A DNA stretch of 64,000 nucleotides, from NCBI GenBank assembly GCA_015698045.1, contig BLAL01000183.1, forward strand, positions 124,001 to 188,000, in the 5' to 3' direction. The translations under genes and the position numbers were made by a program. Shown piece by piece: positions 48,216-60,351 of the stretch; position 1 is the stretch's first letter; the number at the start of each line of letters is the position of its first letter. Origin of the DNA: Rhizophagus clarus (lineage: Eukaryota > Glomeromycota > Glomeromycetes > Glomerales > Glomeraceae). The notes beneath the pieces were generated by a model. The model was not told the DNA's origin. It worked only from the letters and a program-made list of their open reading frames with translations, and made no database searches.

Positions 48216-49341
48216 TATTTATCTACCTTCATCGTTAATAAGATAATATTGAAAAAATTCAGAAAACGGTAATCTACAATATTGTAAATTCCAAAACATC
48301 TGCTAGATTTATAAGGATTAAATAATTAAAAAAAAGTAAAGAATTTGTTGTACTATAATAAGATAACGTATTACCAGCTACTTTGTAAAATTAAATGCTT
48401 TTTCTTTAATAATTTCAGTTAAGCATCCGAGGTCCCTTATTTACTTTGTTTCTCAAATTACATTGTGCTTAAGCATTTCCTTTTTTTTTTTGTTTTTTTT
48501 TGTAACTACTTTGTATAATTCAAATACTGCTTCTTTATTAATATCAGTTAATATCAGTTCCGACTCCATTTAATAATTATGCATAAGTTCTCCTTTTCAG
48601 CTAATTTTTAAAATATTTTGAAAGAAATATTTCATTACACTTTTTCACATTATTAATTATAATTTTATCCGGGAAGGGCTAACGTAATATTTGGTACTAA
48701 CAAGTATCTCGAAACTTAATAAAATCTTACTTAATCGAAAAATATATGTATAACAAATAAGAAAAAAAAAATAAATATGTAATAAATTTTATTAATTGTA
48801 AATCTTTAAATATTTGCCATATTTGTCATAAAAAAGCAAAGTCTTGATCATAATATCATAGTAAAAAAAAACTACCATTAGTGATAAATCTATATAAATA
48901 TTTGCCATAAAAAAAGCTCAAAATAAAATTATTCTCCTGTTCATAAATACCATAATAAGAAAATGAAATCTATAAATCCATTCTACATAAAAATCTATAA
49001 TCTATATGAATACTTAACATAAAAAAAAACTAATATAAAACCATTCTCTTATCCATAAATATCAGGGTAATCTACAATATGTAAATCTATAATCTATATA
49101 ATACAAAAAGCCACCATAAAACGTTAGTATAAATATATAAATATAAAAAAATTAACATAAAAACTTATTATAATATTCAGACTTATACGGCATAAATTCC
49201 CTTGATGTTGCAAAAAATAACATTAACGAAATACCAATAACGCTCGTATACGCTTCAGCTAACAAAAAAAGAAAATACCGACAATGCTTTAACAATCAAA
49301 ACGAAGAAAAACCCGTGGGGTGAATATGAACGTAACGAAAA
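48216..49341. other. AT-rich intergenic region
   Basis: 3' flanks of LSM7 and of the first Myb gene. Loose repeats of CATAAAAAAAGC/TCTATATAAATA type lie at 48820-49160. No gene seen. Confidence 0.55.
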
Positions 49342-50388
49342 TTATATAGTTATATAATAAATCGACATTCTCATATCACGATCGTGAGTTAAAATATAAT
49401 CTATAGACATTCTATTGTTTGGTTGTGCCACTCTATTGTTTAGTTGTATTGGCATAACAAAAGAATTCGGAGTTACATTTTGACTATAAAATAAAATATT
49501 ATTAAATTAAATTAATATTAAAAATGAATATATGAATGAATATATGCTCTTTTTTTTAAAAAAAAAACTTACTTCGTATTAATTAATTGATTAACTGTTA
49601 ATAAAGAAGAATATTTGTCAAATACTTTATTATTTAATGGAATGGAATGACAATATTGATAATTTACCCGCAAATCTTGGAGGTATTCTAAGGTTTAAAA
49701 ATGCAGGACGAAAAAGACCATGCGCTAATAAATTTAAAATGAAATTGAATGAAAAGAGCAATTAAATTTTCATAGATGAGAAATGATATATTGAATGAAT
49801 ATTACTTACAATTATAATATTCTATTCGTCTCCATCTTTATTAATCGTAAATACAGTTAAAATGTGTTTAAGTAAGTAATAGTAATATACTGTAATATTG
49901 TAATAGCATACATAATTTGACATTCCACTGAGTTACGCCCAACTTGACGAGAAATATTATTCCAGTTCCGAGAGCCAAGTCTGTTTACGGTGTCAATCAA
50001 TTGTTCAACTTCCTAAAATTTAACATAATTCAAGTTTATGTGATTCGAGTTACATCATTTGATGAAATTATATTCGTCATATGTTAATAAATAAACACCA
50101 CGTTGGCAAATTGGAAAGAACTATTTTGAGATATAATAAATAATTTACATTATGTGTCCACCATAACTGACTATTAGGATTATAAGAATTGTTCGGAACA
50201 TTAGAAATATTGGAATTGTTCGGAATATTAGAATTATTAGGATTGTTTGGAATATTAGAATTATTAGGATTGTTAGGATTAGTCGGATTATTAGGATTGT
50301 TAGGATTGTTAGGATTAGTCGGATTATTAGGATTGTTAGGATTGTTTGAAATATTAGAATTATTAGAATTGTTTTGATTGTTGGACAT
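49342..50388 (-). CDS. Single-repeat Myb/SANT protein with Asn-rich N-terminus and RMSxDYIL tail
   Basis: Six exons: 50149-50388, 49912-50012, 49810-49835, 49668-49724, 49573-49594 and 49342-49483 (588 nt, 195 aa). Residues 1 to about 72 are Asn/Pro repeats. The Myb repeat follows with three spaced tryptophans: LWWTHNEVEQLIDTVNRLG, RNWNNISRQVGRNSVECQ and IWRRIEYYN. A short variable linker leads to PNNRMSIDYIL, then a second, diverged copy of the tail motif (RDMRMSIYYI). Intron 1 lies before the helix-1 acidic residue (phase 0). Intron 2 is phase 2 immediately before the third Trp, opening a 26-nt exon. The same architecture recurs in the Myb genes at 52962, 57448 and 62239. Predicted nuclear DNA-binding protein; targets unknown. 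Confidence 0.85.
50195..50370 (-). repeat. 9-bp coding minisatellite (Asn-Asn-Pro)
   Basis: Repeats of AATAATCCT-type units, with occasional Thr, Ser or Ile codons, inside exon 1 of the Myb gene. Unit length is a multiple of three, so slippage changes length without breaking the frame. The plus-strand Leu/Gly reading frame across it is a shadow. Confidence 0.9.
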
Positions 50389-52961
50389 ATTTAAAAAATT
50401 CTATAGTACCAGCTATGGAATGGCCGAATTTTATCTTGAAAAAAACATGTTTATATATATAACACAGCCATAATTTAAGTTCAAGTAATTCATTATTCTT
50501 GCATAATTACATTGTATTTATTTATTTTTATTTTTCAAGTATTTTGTCATCAAGTCACCAAACAAATGTTGTCTGCATCTGCAAAAAACAAATAAACAAA
50601 AATATTTTTTTTCGAATCTTCAAATCAAACATTAGAATGAAAATCTATTATCAATTGTTTTCAAAGATCAAATGAGTAAATTTCTCGGAAGTTCATGAAT
50701 TTAAAATAATAATGATGATAAAATTTGATTATTGTAAAATTAAATAAAATTTACGATTAAACAAAGCAATGATTTCATTTTATTGTTCTCATAACTAAAG
50801 TTATTTAATTTATTTTAATTTGGTAAAAAATATCAAGGAGTAAAAAAAACGTATTTTAATATCAGAAATATTTCCTTTCAAAACCTACAATAAACTATTT
50901 ATCAACCATTATGATTAAATGATTTATACAGTGATCATTGCATATATATTTACTACTAATATGGTATTGGTTTGGCTGAGCAAATCTAAATCAAGTACCA
51001 TTATCTTTAACTGCGGGAAACTATGTTTTATTTACGACATTAACTTTTTTATTTGTATATTTTGATGATCAAACAAACAATCCTATTAATGAACCTCCCT
51101 CCAAAAATTAAAAGACGATTTCATTTTGATTCGTTTTCTTAATGGTGTTCTCGTTGAGTGGATGAACTTTAATTATGAATTTTGGTGCCATTATATACGC
51201 ATGTATATACAGTATTTATATTATAATAATAATATTATTATTATTATGAGTATGCGTTATGGCAAAAATTATCATAATGTTGATTATTGAATAGTGCTTA
51301 TATTCGAGACTTTATGGTACTTTAAAGCGTATAATTTATAAGTGTTATACAAAGGAAATGAAGTTGATTGAAACCAAAAGGTAATTTTGTGAATCTAAGA
51401 AAGATGATTGAAAACATATAAGAAATTTAGTTAACATATGTAGTTATTCAAAACCGACGGAATAAAGAACGATAGTGCAACCATGTTGCATATATATATC
51501 GTTCTTTTTACTTTGATTTGAAATTTGTTGATGATCATCGACGAAAAATTCTGACGATTTTTGCTCGTGTTGGTCCTCAACTTTGAATTCATGTCTTCTT
51601 TTAATTAATATAATTTCTTCTACTTCTTCATTGTTTTGCATTAATGCCAATTAATGCTCTACATTTTTGGATTGTTTCAAAATATTAAAGTTTAATTTAT
51701 CCAAATTTAGAACCATCGTTAATTTTGTAAGGATCTTCATCATTATGAATACAATAGGAGAGCAAATAATGGAGAATTGTATAAATAATATAATAAACCT
51801 ATAGTAAATAAAAGATTGATCGTTCCGGATTCATAATAATGATGTGAAAATTTTTTAATTTATTACCCCGCTTTCTTTTTGTTATTAGTATTATTTAATT
51901 TACCGCGAAAAAAACAAAAAAATTTTTTGGTTTTCCCACCTTATTTTATGTTATAATTAAATTTCCATTATAGAAAATTAATTATTGAAAAGTTGTAAGA
52001 ACTACAAAAATTATATTAATAAAGTTAAATTAATGAAGCATTTACGTAAAAGTAAAATGAAACCAATTTTCTATTATGATACATATTTTGATGCCAAAAA
52101 TGTATCAGAATAAAGAATGGCAAAATTTTACGATATTATGAAGTACTTTTTTTTATCACATTCTTAACAAAGACATGAGCATAAACACTGCAATATTTTT
52201 TAATTTCGGAGTATGCATAAAACATACTCGTGATAATAATATCGGATATTTTATAATAAATATCATCTCTTTTATGGATTCATCCGTAAATTTTTTTTAA
52301 AGTTCATTATTACATCATAATGCGTTTTGATCTACAATGAGTGGCTGAAAAAAATAGGTTTTTTTACCGAAGATTAAATTTAGTATCGATCAAAGCGATT
52401 CAAGAAAATAAAATTAACAAGCCACATAAATTTCAATGGATTTACAAAATTATCCATGATTTTTTGCCCAATTTAAAAAAAAAGTTAGTCAAAATACACA
52501 GATGTCACCATATCTCTCATTATCATGCAAAAAAATGGTAGGAAGCAATGTAATTTGATTTGCTGATTTAGCTAGGCTAAAACGTCCACATTCTTTTCTT
52601 TGTTCTTATTACACTTAAATTTAAATTCATTGTACTCGTATCACATTAAACTGTTATTAAAAGAATATAAAAAACGAAATTTTGGTACAATTTCAGTGGC
52701 TAGTTTCATCTAAATGTAGCCACAATAAGCCATAAAACAAATTAAAGTTTAAAAATAATTCGGAAATTTGTAAAATTATTCCACCTTTTTTGATTTCTAT
52801 AAAATTTATTAGCTGAAATATTACAGAACTTGTTCTCTCTCACTTTTTTCTCCTTAATTTTTTTTTTTTCACTAGATATTGAAAACTAAAATACAAATTA
52901 ATTCTTACGCTAACATATAAAAATTTTGATATTGTATAACGCATTTACATTAATAATCAAG
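50389..52961. other. AT-rich intergenic region
   Basis: No gene is supported. A short charged open frame on the minus strand (51444-51650, 68 codons, with NEEVEEIILIKRRHEF) has no family resemblance and no supporting splice structure. A pyrimidine run at 52850-52870 precedes the next Myb gene. Confidence 0.45.
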
Positions 52962-53859
52962 ATGAATACACAGTTACCATACTCTTTCACGAGGAATCCT
53001 TCATGGTTACCTATTGTAAAAAATCTTTTTCATTTTCTTTCTCTATTACATTATGATATATATATGTATTATCATTAAAAAGTGCTTTTTTAAGGAGGAT
53101 AATCGGTTAATCATTGCCGTGAATCGTAACCGTAGTTGGAACAATATTTCTCGAGAGGTTGCAACTCGTAGCCCGAGAGCATGTCGAAATAGGTGCAACT
53201 ATATTATTATTAATGTTTAGGTCGTTCTAGATTAATAGTTCGCTTCATAGTGTCATAATTATTTATGTTATTAATTTGGGACGTCCTTTATTTGTATTAT
53301 TATATTAAGTATTAACAAATAACAATTATTCTATTTTATCTACAAGGTGGACTTGGATTATCTATAATGGTATGCGTTTGAAAAGCTCCTATGTTTAGTT
53401 CACGTGATTACATGCGTTAATTTTTCAACGTTTCCCATTTCAAAAATTTCAGCTTTTATGATTTTACAGATTAATCATAATCTTAGTTCGGGCATCTCCA
53501 TTCCTAGGCCAAGAATGATTCGAAGACCTAGGGGTAATCAATTTTTATTATCATTCTTTTTTTTTTTTTTTTTTTTTTTAAGATTGCAAAACATTACGAT
53601 TTTTTTTATATAAATATATATAAATAGTTGTCAATCATCGTCAATCGGATCATCGTCGATCTACTCGTCGTTTCAGGAATGTCATGTTAGTATATCTTCA
53701 TTTTTGATGTGAAATTACATGGTCCCGAAAATTTACGTTAGATGTTACCGGTTGCTTAATAACAAAAAATTTAATTCTAATTATAGTCGAAATGCAACTT
53801 CAAACATACCACCGACACATCGTGATATTAGGATGACATTAGATTATATTTTAAATTAA
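52962..53859 (+). CDS. Single-repeat Myb/SANT protein with RDIRMTLDYILN tail
   Basis: Six exons: 52962-53015, 53095-53192, 53347-53369, 53453-53533, 53628-53685 and 53787-53859 (387 nt, 128 aa). The Myb repeat begins at residue 12: NPSWLPIEDNRLIIAVNR, RSWNNISREVATRSPRACRN and RWTWIIYN. A basic, Arg-rich linker follows (RPRMIRRPRG, HRRSTRRF), ending in THRDIRMTLDYILN. The protein is mostly a DNA-binding module plus a short conserved tail, with no activation domain visible. Intron 1 is phase 0 before the Glu-Asp of helix 1, and the third Trp is in a 23-nt microexon. Exons 1-2 and intron 1 resemble the gene at 57448 even in non-coding sequence, which indicates a fairly recent duplication. Confidence 0.87.
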
Positions 53860-54285
53860 TCATAACTAATAAATAATTAAATTTTAGCTAGCACAATGTA
53901 CATTATAGTAATTATATACATTCAAATTTTTTAGCAACAAACTAATTTATTTTTTCTTGTACTTAGTGTTGCTCATATATATATTTATATATATATTTCA
54001 AATTACAATAAAAAAAAAAAAAATATTATATCAAAATTATTATTTTGATAAATATAAAACTTAGTAGATCCGGTGAATGATCCTAATGGTTTATCCAGGA
54101 ATATTCTAGGATAAATGGAATAGATTGGATATTCAGATTTACTTAAATAACTAGGATATTCATTGAATATAATCCGGATATCCTAGGATATAATGTAATC
54201 AAAAAGTATCAATGCTTTAAAGTGACGGGATATTCGTATATTCATAAAAAGGATATTCGAATTAACGCGAAAATATCTTTAAGCA

Positions 54286-54408
54286 GTTCAACATCAGTTG
54301 CGAATCGAAAGACTATTTAGTAATGCAGGAAATATTATAAATGCAAAGCGCACTTCCATGTTTGAAATCTTCAATTCACTACTTAAAAATGAAATTAAGT
54401 ATATTTAG
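54286..54408 (+). pseudogene. hAT transposase C-terminal (dimerisation) relic
   Basis: The frame ending at TAG 54408 reads LFSNAGNIINAKRTSM followed by FEIFNSLLKNEIKYI. The first part is the hallmark of the hAT family C-terminal dimerisation region. The preceding STSVAN stretch (54288 onward) lies in another frame, so a frameshift separates it from the block. Nothing upstream of this is recognisable. Confidence 0.65.
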
Positions 54409-54718
54409 ATAATAACCTACTTCTTAATATATAAGGCCATTAAATAAGGATAAACTATACCATCCGGATTAATTGATCTCCGGATATCTATTAATTATAA
54501 TCTTTGAACGGATGCACATCTGAACAAATTATAAGAAACGTCTGGTTTTCAATTACTGGATTATCATTAAAGTCCCCTAAATGAGAAATCATAAATTGTA
54601 CATGTACAGTACATTAGCTTGCTCTTAACTTTAATCCAAATCTCAAAAAGTACGATGTATCATATATTATAAATTGGATTTGTTGTTCTTAAATTTTGAC
54701 ATTTCATTACTAATTTAG

Positions 54719-54904
54719 AGGGGCGTCTAAAGCGGACAGAATCACGTGATCTAGTAAAATATTTGTCACCCGGTGTCACACCAGTATTCTGGGGACAATT
54801 TTTTCGGTTAGTAAAAACTTGTTTGTCACGCACATTATTTGTCACCTTCGTAATTTCTTAATGCCGTAATTCCGGTCAAATCTGCTCCGCTTTAGACGTC
54901 CCCC
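54719..54904. mobile_element. 186-bp MITE with 8-bp target-site duplication
   Basis: Left terminus AGGGGCGTCTAAAGCGGA pairs with the inverted right terminus GGGGGACGTCTAAAGCGGA. TAATTTAG is duplicated at 54711-54718 and 54905-54912. Eight-bp duplications are typical of hAT elements, and a hAT transposase relic lies 300 bp away. The interior is richer in G+C than the flanks and has no coding capacity. Confidence 0.85.
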
Positions 54905-56341
54905 TAATTTAGTAATTTAATATTCATTGTACTATGAATGTACTATTCCATCGCATATGTATTCACATAAAAAAAATTAGATGTATGAGATATAGTAAAA
55001 GAAATATTTATCATGTCAAAACATTGATCGGCTATTTTTGTTTTTTTTTTTTGATCGGGCTCTTTTTTTATGACCCCCCTGGCCCCCCTTCTGTTGAGGA
55101 ATTCTAAGAATTGCACAACGGCGTCATATTCTTATTCATATTGTTTTCGTGACTAATTGAACAGTGATACGAAAGGATAAACAACTAAAAAATTCCTAAT
55201 GTTTTTTTAGGTATAATAATGAGACAAAATGAATTAAACAGATTTAAAAGGTTTAATACACACTGCAGTTATGAAACGTTTACTAAAAGATTTTTAAAAA
55301 AAAATTGAGAAATTTTTACGCAAGGAAAATCAACAATTTTCTTTATGTCGTTTAATTAAATAATTTTTATCTATTAAATCTATATAGACAGTAAAAGAAA
55401 GAAAGACAAAGTTAAACAGGTATCAGAAAATTACGTATAAATGAAATGATAAAATAGATAATAGTAACGATCATAAATGTTTGGTATAAGTAATATAAAT
55501 ACTTGTTGGTCCAGTGCAAAAAAGATTTGTACTCGTCAAGAAAGGAAATGATAAATATTGTATAACCTAAACAAAACAATGTGGACTGGAATTTTATATT
55601 TATTAGCACATATCCGAATACATATTGTCCTGCAATTTTTACACAAGAAAATTGCATCTTTTCTTTATTCTTTTGGGATTAGTTCCAAAAGTTTCGGCCT
55701 TCTTAATTCACTAGAAATAGTAATGTCATGTGCATTTAACTTTTTTACACTTGAGGTTGGAATTGTGCAGTATAAAAGTATCATCATCACACTCCAGTCC
55801 GATACCATGCTCCCATATCTCAGCAACCCACTTGCATAATGTGGGCACGTGAATTGCAGCTCATTGAAGATATTTGACAGTTGTTTAGGGTGAGATTGCA
55901 CGTTCAGGACCACATTAAAATCTTCATCCATTAGAAATACACCTTTAGAAACGTTCGAAAAAAGAATTACTTCACAGGTTATTCTTGGATTTTAGAAAAG
56001 AGCACTTAAAAATGCTAAAATCACAATTAATTGAATTTGACGAATATAATAATTCTGAAGAAGCATAATTTTTGATCCAATATTTGCATATAATATTTGC
56101 CAATACGCACTGAGTAAAGAAAAAAAAATTGCATAATAAAAATTTTTTATTGATATTTATATTATTGTATATATGGTGCGTAACACCTAAAAAATTTAAT
56201 TTTGATGGTCCTTACCAAATATAGTTGTACACCATTTTAAAATTATCCCTCCAACCTTTGTTTAATAAGTGGGATTAAAAAAAAAAAGATGTAATGGAAA
56301 TTATAGGAAAGTTTATTACAAAATGCGAATTTATAGAAGGC

Positions 56342-56789
56342 TCATATTAAAGCATGATCAAAAGATTCAAGAACAATAACACTTTTTATGGGATGTGTAA
56401 CTTTATCGCACGGCCCTATAGGATCATGTTGATATCGTTTAACCTATATTTTTAATAAATTGTTAATAATAATATTATTGTACTAGTTTATTTGTGTACA
56501 ATATTGATATTGAACTAAGTTTATTTGCATATAATATTAAAATGACGAGTAATTTTTCGAAATTTCACTATTTATCGATATCATTAATTAGACTTTTGAT
56601 AAACTTCATATAATTGTTAGAGAGCATGATCTGCATTAACCGTACGATAATATATTTACATTGGTTAACGTCACTTCCAATATAAATACAATCTCCATAA
56701 AATGTAACACTCTTTCTTTTGGGAGATTTCACGTCTTTGACATATAGAATAGTTGATCTTAGGTTGGATCTTTTTTTTCTTGTGTTCAA
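56342..56789 (-). CDS. Small hypothetical protein, two exons
   Basis: Exons 56646-56789 and 56342-56443 join in phase 0 (246 nt, 81 aa) using a GTACGG donor and TATAG acceptor. The N-terminal part is basic (NTRKKRSNLRSTILYVKDVK). The centre reads SVTFYGDCIYIGSD and the end DPIGPCDKVTHPIKSVIVLE. The central block is faintly like the start of a BAH domain, but too short to claim. Alternative donors exist (for example before GTTAAC at about 56667). Could be a gene remnant. Confidence 0.35.
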
Positions 56790-57447
56790 TTTATGCGACC
56801 GTCAATAAATAAAATAAATAAATAAATATAAAGTATATAAAATACATCAACTTTAATAAGTTTTGAATCATGATAGCTATAGAAGAGAAGAATCTAAAAA
56901 AGTATAATTTTGTCGGTTTACAATTTCAATTAAGATCCTCAATCATGTCTTTATGCATCATAATATCATTTGTGAAAGTTACCTGACGTTACATTAATCG
57001 ACGTGCCAATAAGTTTAAATAAATAGATGGAATTTATTTTGTTTTGTAAATAATAATTTAATTAAGCAAGTTCCTAGCAATATTGTAATACCCATTATAT
57101 AATTATTTGACAACGGCTTTAAAACAAGAACTAAATAAATATATATTTCATATATTATAAATTTTATTTTGGTAATATTTATCAAATGAGTATTAAATTA
57201 AGTAATTGGGTAGTTATCCGTGCATCGGAAAATGTATAATCTGTGTGTAACTGTATAATCTACGTATTTCGGTCAATTCATTTCGCAAATGACAAACAAA
57301 CAAACAGCCTATTTATTTGAAATTTTATGTTATAAATTGTTCCTAATTTTTTTTTCGTTTTTTTTCCATCAAACCAATATTCCAAATAAAAATTACTATT
57401 ACACTTATATAACTTATGAATCGTAACGTTTCATTTATGCTGTTAAG

Positions 57448-58301
57448 ATGAATTCGCTAAGAAATCCGTCATGGTTACCTATTGTAAAAATATTTTTTTT
57501 TTCTTTTTTTGTTACATTATAATTATCATATATTATAATTAAAAAAAAAACCTTTGTTTTTTTAAGGAGGATAACCGGTTAATCGTTGCCGTGAGTCGAT
57601 TTGGTCGTAGCTGGAATAGTATTTCTCGGGAAGTTGCAACACGTAGTCCAAGAGAATGCCGAAACAGGTAAAACTATATTAAATTTATAAAATTTATAAA
57701 TTTTTATATTAGACTTCTCCGTCTGGTAATCTTTTTTTTTCGTGTTGCTGCACCTGTGGCGTTGCACTGCACGGACGAAAAAAAATAACTTCAATTTGGA
57801 ACGGCCTTTATTGTATTTAAATATATTAACATTTTTTTTTATTTCTATTTTTATTTTTACAAGATGGAGACAGATGGTTTACGTGGTAAAAGATTTAAAA
57901 CACTTGAAAAAGTCCAACAATCTTTCACGTATTATTCACGTGATTAAATTTTTCAATTTCTTTTTTTCCAGCGTGTATGCTATTACAGATTAATCATATC
58001 AGCTCGGACATTTCTAGACGTAGACAAAGAGTGACTCGAAGACCTAGTAGAGGTATTAATAATTATGTATTTCTAAATTTTTAAAAAAAATTTAACATTG
58101 CATTTATTAATTGAGCCTTTCCTTACATAATAGGTCGTCAATTAACTTTCAGGTTAGTTTATCTATTAATTTCGTTTTATATGTAATAGATATTGTGATA
58201 ATTTAATCAACAAATTTTCTTTATTCTTTTTATTTACATATAGTCAAAATGCAACTTCACGTCGTGATATTAGAATGTCATTAGATTATATTCTAAATTA
58301 A
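57448..58301 (+). CDS. Single-repeat Myb/SANT protein with RDIRMSLDYILN tail
   Basis: Six exons: 57448-57483, 57567-57667, 57864-57885, 57989-58052, 58134-58152 and 58244-58301 (300 nt, 99 aa). It is the smallest member: NPSWLPIEDNRLIVAVSRFG, RSWNSISREVATRSPRECRN and RWRQMVYV form the Myb repeat. An Arg-rich linker (SRRRQRVTRRPSR) leads to TSRRDIRMSLDYILN. The third-Trp microexon is 22 nt here against 23 in the gene at 52962. The frame is kept because exon 4 uses the TTACAG acceptor 17 nt downstream of the position used in that gene. If the upstream CCAG acceptor were used, the frame would break. Exons 1-2 and the TTTTTTAAG acceptor are shared with the paralogue. Confidence 0.85.
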
Positions 58302-59367
58302 TCTTAAATTATAACCGGCTCCAGCATGCAAGTTTGTAAATTGACTCCTTAATTTTTGACGTATATTGTAACTAGAATTTGACGATATTATTAGTACTTG
58401 ATCGTGTTGTACAGTTGTATATCCTTAAATCTTCTTATATACATTTACAAAATAGTGCAAATGAGTTCTCGCACTTTTTGTTATTACATTTTATTAATTT
58501 ACAAAAATAAATTTAGTCTCAAGAAGATAACCTTTGTTTCAGAACCTTATAATTATATTATATTCAAGTTACAGTATACAGTCGGTTCTCGATATAACGA
58601 AGTAGTCGTCCGGGTGATCAGACCTTCGTTATAATTAAAGAAAATTATAACGAATTATTATGAAAAATTTTGGTATAATGCGGTAAAATATAGGAAATTT
58701 TAACAGTATACCAGATTACCAGTATACATAAATAGTTTCATTTTCATTTTTATTTTTTTCATATGAATATTCATTATATTATGAATCTGTACAAGTTTTT
58801 TTTTAAGAAAAAATTCTCTCATATCCTATTCCTATCTATAAATTACGTACATATGTCTTATCCCTATCTTACATTATAAAATCACATACATTACATGTCT
58901 TATCCCTATCTTACATTACAAAATCATATAAATTACATACATTAAATATTATCATTTCTTACAGTTGTCATAATAATCATTTTAACTTACTATACATAAA
59001 TTACTTAAATTTGAAATTTCTATCTTATCTGTTCTTAATAATCATATATAAATTTGTTCATAATAAATAAATAATTAACAATAATTCATAATCTGAATGA
59101 ATATTTCTTATAACATAAATGGGTTTAAATTTAAAGAAATAAATTAAATAAATAATAAAATAAAAAAAAAAATGCGGATAATAATAATATGTTAAATATA
59201 TAATTATATAAAATGTTTTTACAAATGTTCATTCATTATTAATTTTTTTAAAAAAACCCCTTTTTATGTTCTCGAATTAAATATATTTGACAATACGAAA
59301 TGTTTTTGTGGTTTTTGTAAATGTTCAGTCGTTATTGAACATTTTTTTTTTTAAAGAAAAAACCTCT
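58302..59367. other. AT-rich intergenic region with a solo mariner-like end
   Basis: From 58579 the sequence reads CAGTCGGTTCTCGATATAAC, preceded by TA, a typical Tc1/mariner/pogo terminus. No matching inverted end was found, so it is a truncated copy. About two copies of a 48-bp repeat (CTTATCCCTATCTTACATTA) lie at 58855-58945. No gene seen. Confidence 0.6.
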
Positions 59368-60351
59368 TTATGTATTTAACATATTCGACAATCCCATTTT
59401 TTGTTTTATTCTCAAAGCAGATTTAGTCCTTTTGGCTCTATCTCGGTAAATAAAGTTTTTAACGATTAGTGGAGTTCGTCCAGGCAACATTTCAGAAATT
59501 TGAACGTAAGTTAAATCGGGTTGTAATCGACTTAGTCTTAATATACAGCGTTCTTCTTCTTCAGTCAATGGAGACTTATTTACTAAAGGCAAAAAAAAAA
59601 AAAAAAAAAAAAAATTCATGATAAACTTTAGAAAGCTATAATTTCAGAATATAATCACAAAGGACGAATTTTCCCCAGGACCACCCTGGGTTAGATCTGC
59701 ATCAATTGTATCATCGATTTGAGCGTAGTTTAAATTTTATTAGTAAAATTTGAGCGACTGCAGATTAGGATTGACAAGGGTTAGGAAAGGATTCAGGATT
59801 TACAATTTGATGCACAACTATGCTCAAGAAATATGTGTCATATGTTTCAACTTACTGGTTTCATTCAAATGGTTTATCCATCTAAAATAATGCAGTTACA
59901 AATGAGTTAGATATGTACAGTGACATTATTGTGCATATAGAACAAATAAGTAGATAAATTAATAATGTACCTTTCCCTACATTGTTTAGCTGTTCGTGTT
60001 CTCATGTAGTAAGATATACTTGCCCAAGGAATCTGCTCAATCTGTTGTTCATTATTAGGATTAGTTTTATAATGCTTTACGAGGCAACGAAGGCGCCCGT
60101 CTTCCTAAAAAAAATTAATTAAAATATCAAATAGGAAATCTGGGGTAAGTATATAACACGTGGAAATTCGAATTTTTCCGTCAATATAGTGCAAAAGCAT
60201 CGAATTTGACATATTAAATATATGACATATGATCAAGAAGGATACATTCGCCCAATAGGTTTAATATTGTTTAACCTTAGTTATATTTAATAAATATCAT
60301 ATATATACTTACCGATTCATTCCATAATCCTCTGTGAATATTTGATTTCAT
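59368..60351 (-). CDS. Two-repeat Myb protein
   Basis: Four exons: 60313-60351, 59971-60104, 59856-59881 and 59368-59582 (414 nt, 137 aa). Repeat 1 has Trp10, Trp40 and Trp59 (LWNESEDGRLRCLVKHY, IPWASISYYMRTRTAKQCRE, RWINHL). The junction QCRERWINHLNETINKSPLT is close to the classical Myb R1/R2 boundary. Repeat 2 (LTEEEERCILRLSRLQPD, YVQISEMLPGRTPLIVKN) lacks the tryptophans. Intron 1 (phase 0) and intron 2 (phase 2, then a 26-nt exon starting with Trp) sit at the same positions as in the neighbouring single-repeat genes. The C-terminus KMGLSNMLNT faintly resembles their RMSLDYILN tail. A poly-A run in intron 3 (59590-59612) is not coding. Confidence 0.87.

Larger units (their letters stand above)
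53860..57447. other. Transposon-rich gap between two Myb genes
   Basis: Holds a hAT relic (54286-54408), a 186-bp MITE (54719-54904), GGATATCC-type repeats (54070-54500) and a small candidate gene (56342-56789). Two minus-strand open stretches at 55412-55657 and 55665-55931 (the latter reads SHPKQLSNIFNELQFTCPHY) look like decayed coding sequence but could not be assigned. Confidence 0.5.

Noticed and set aside
50189..50377. Leu/Gly-rich open frame on the plus strand
   Set aside because: Antisense shadow of the Asn-Asn-Pro minisatellite in the Myb gene.
52341..52541. Basic open frame (KFQWIYKIIHDFLPN)
   Set aside because: Opens with GTG, no ATG, no splice partners and no recognisable family.
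54660..54845. 61-codon minus-strand frame
   Set aside because: Lies almost wholly inside the 186-bp MITE.
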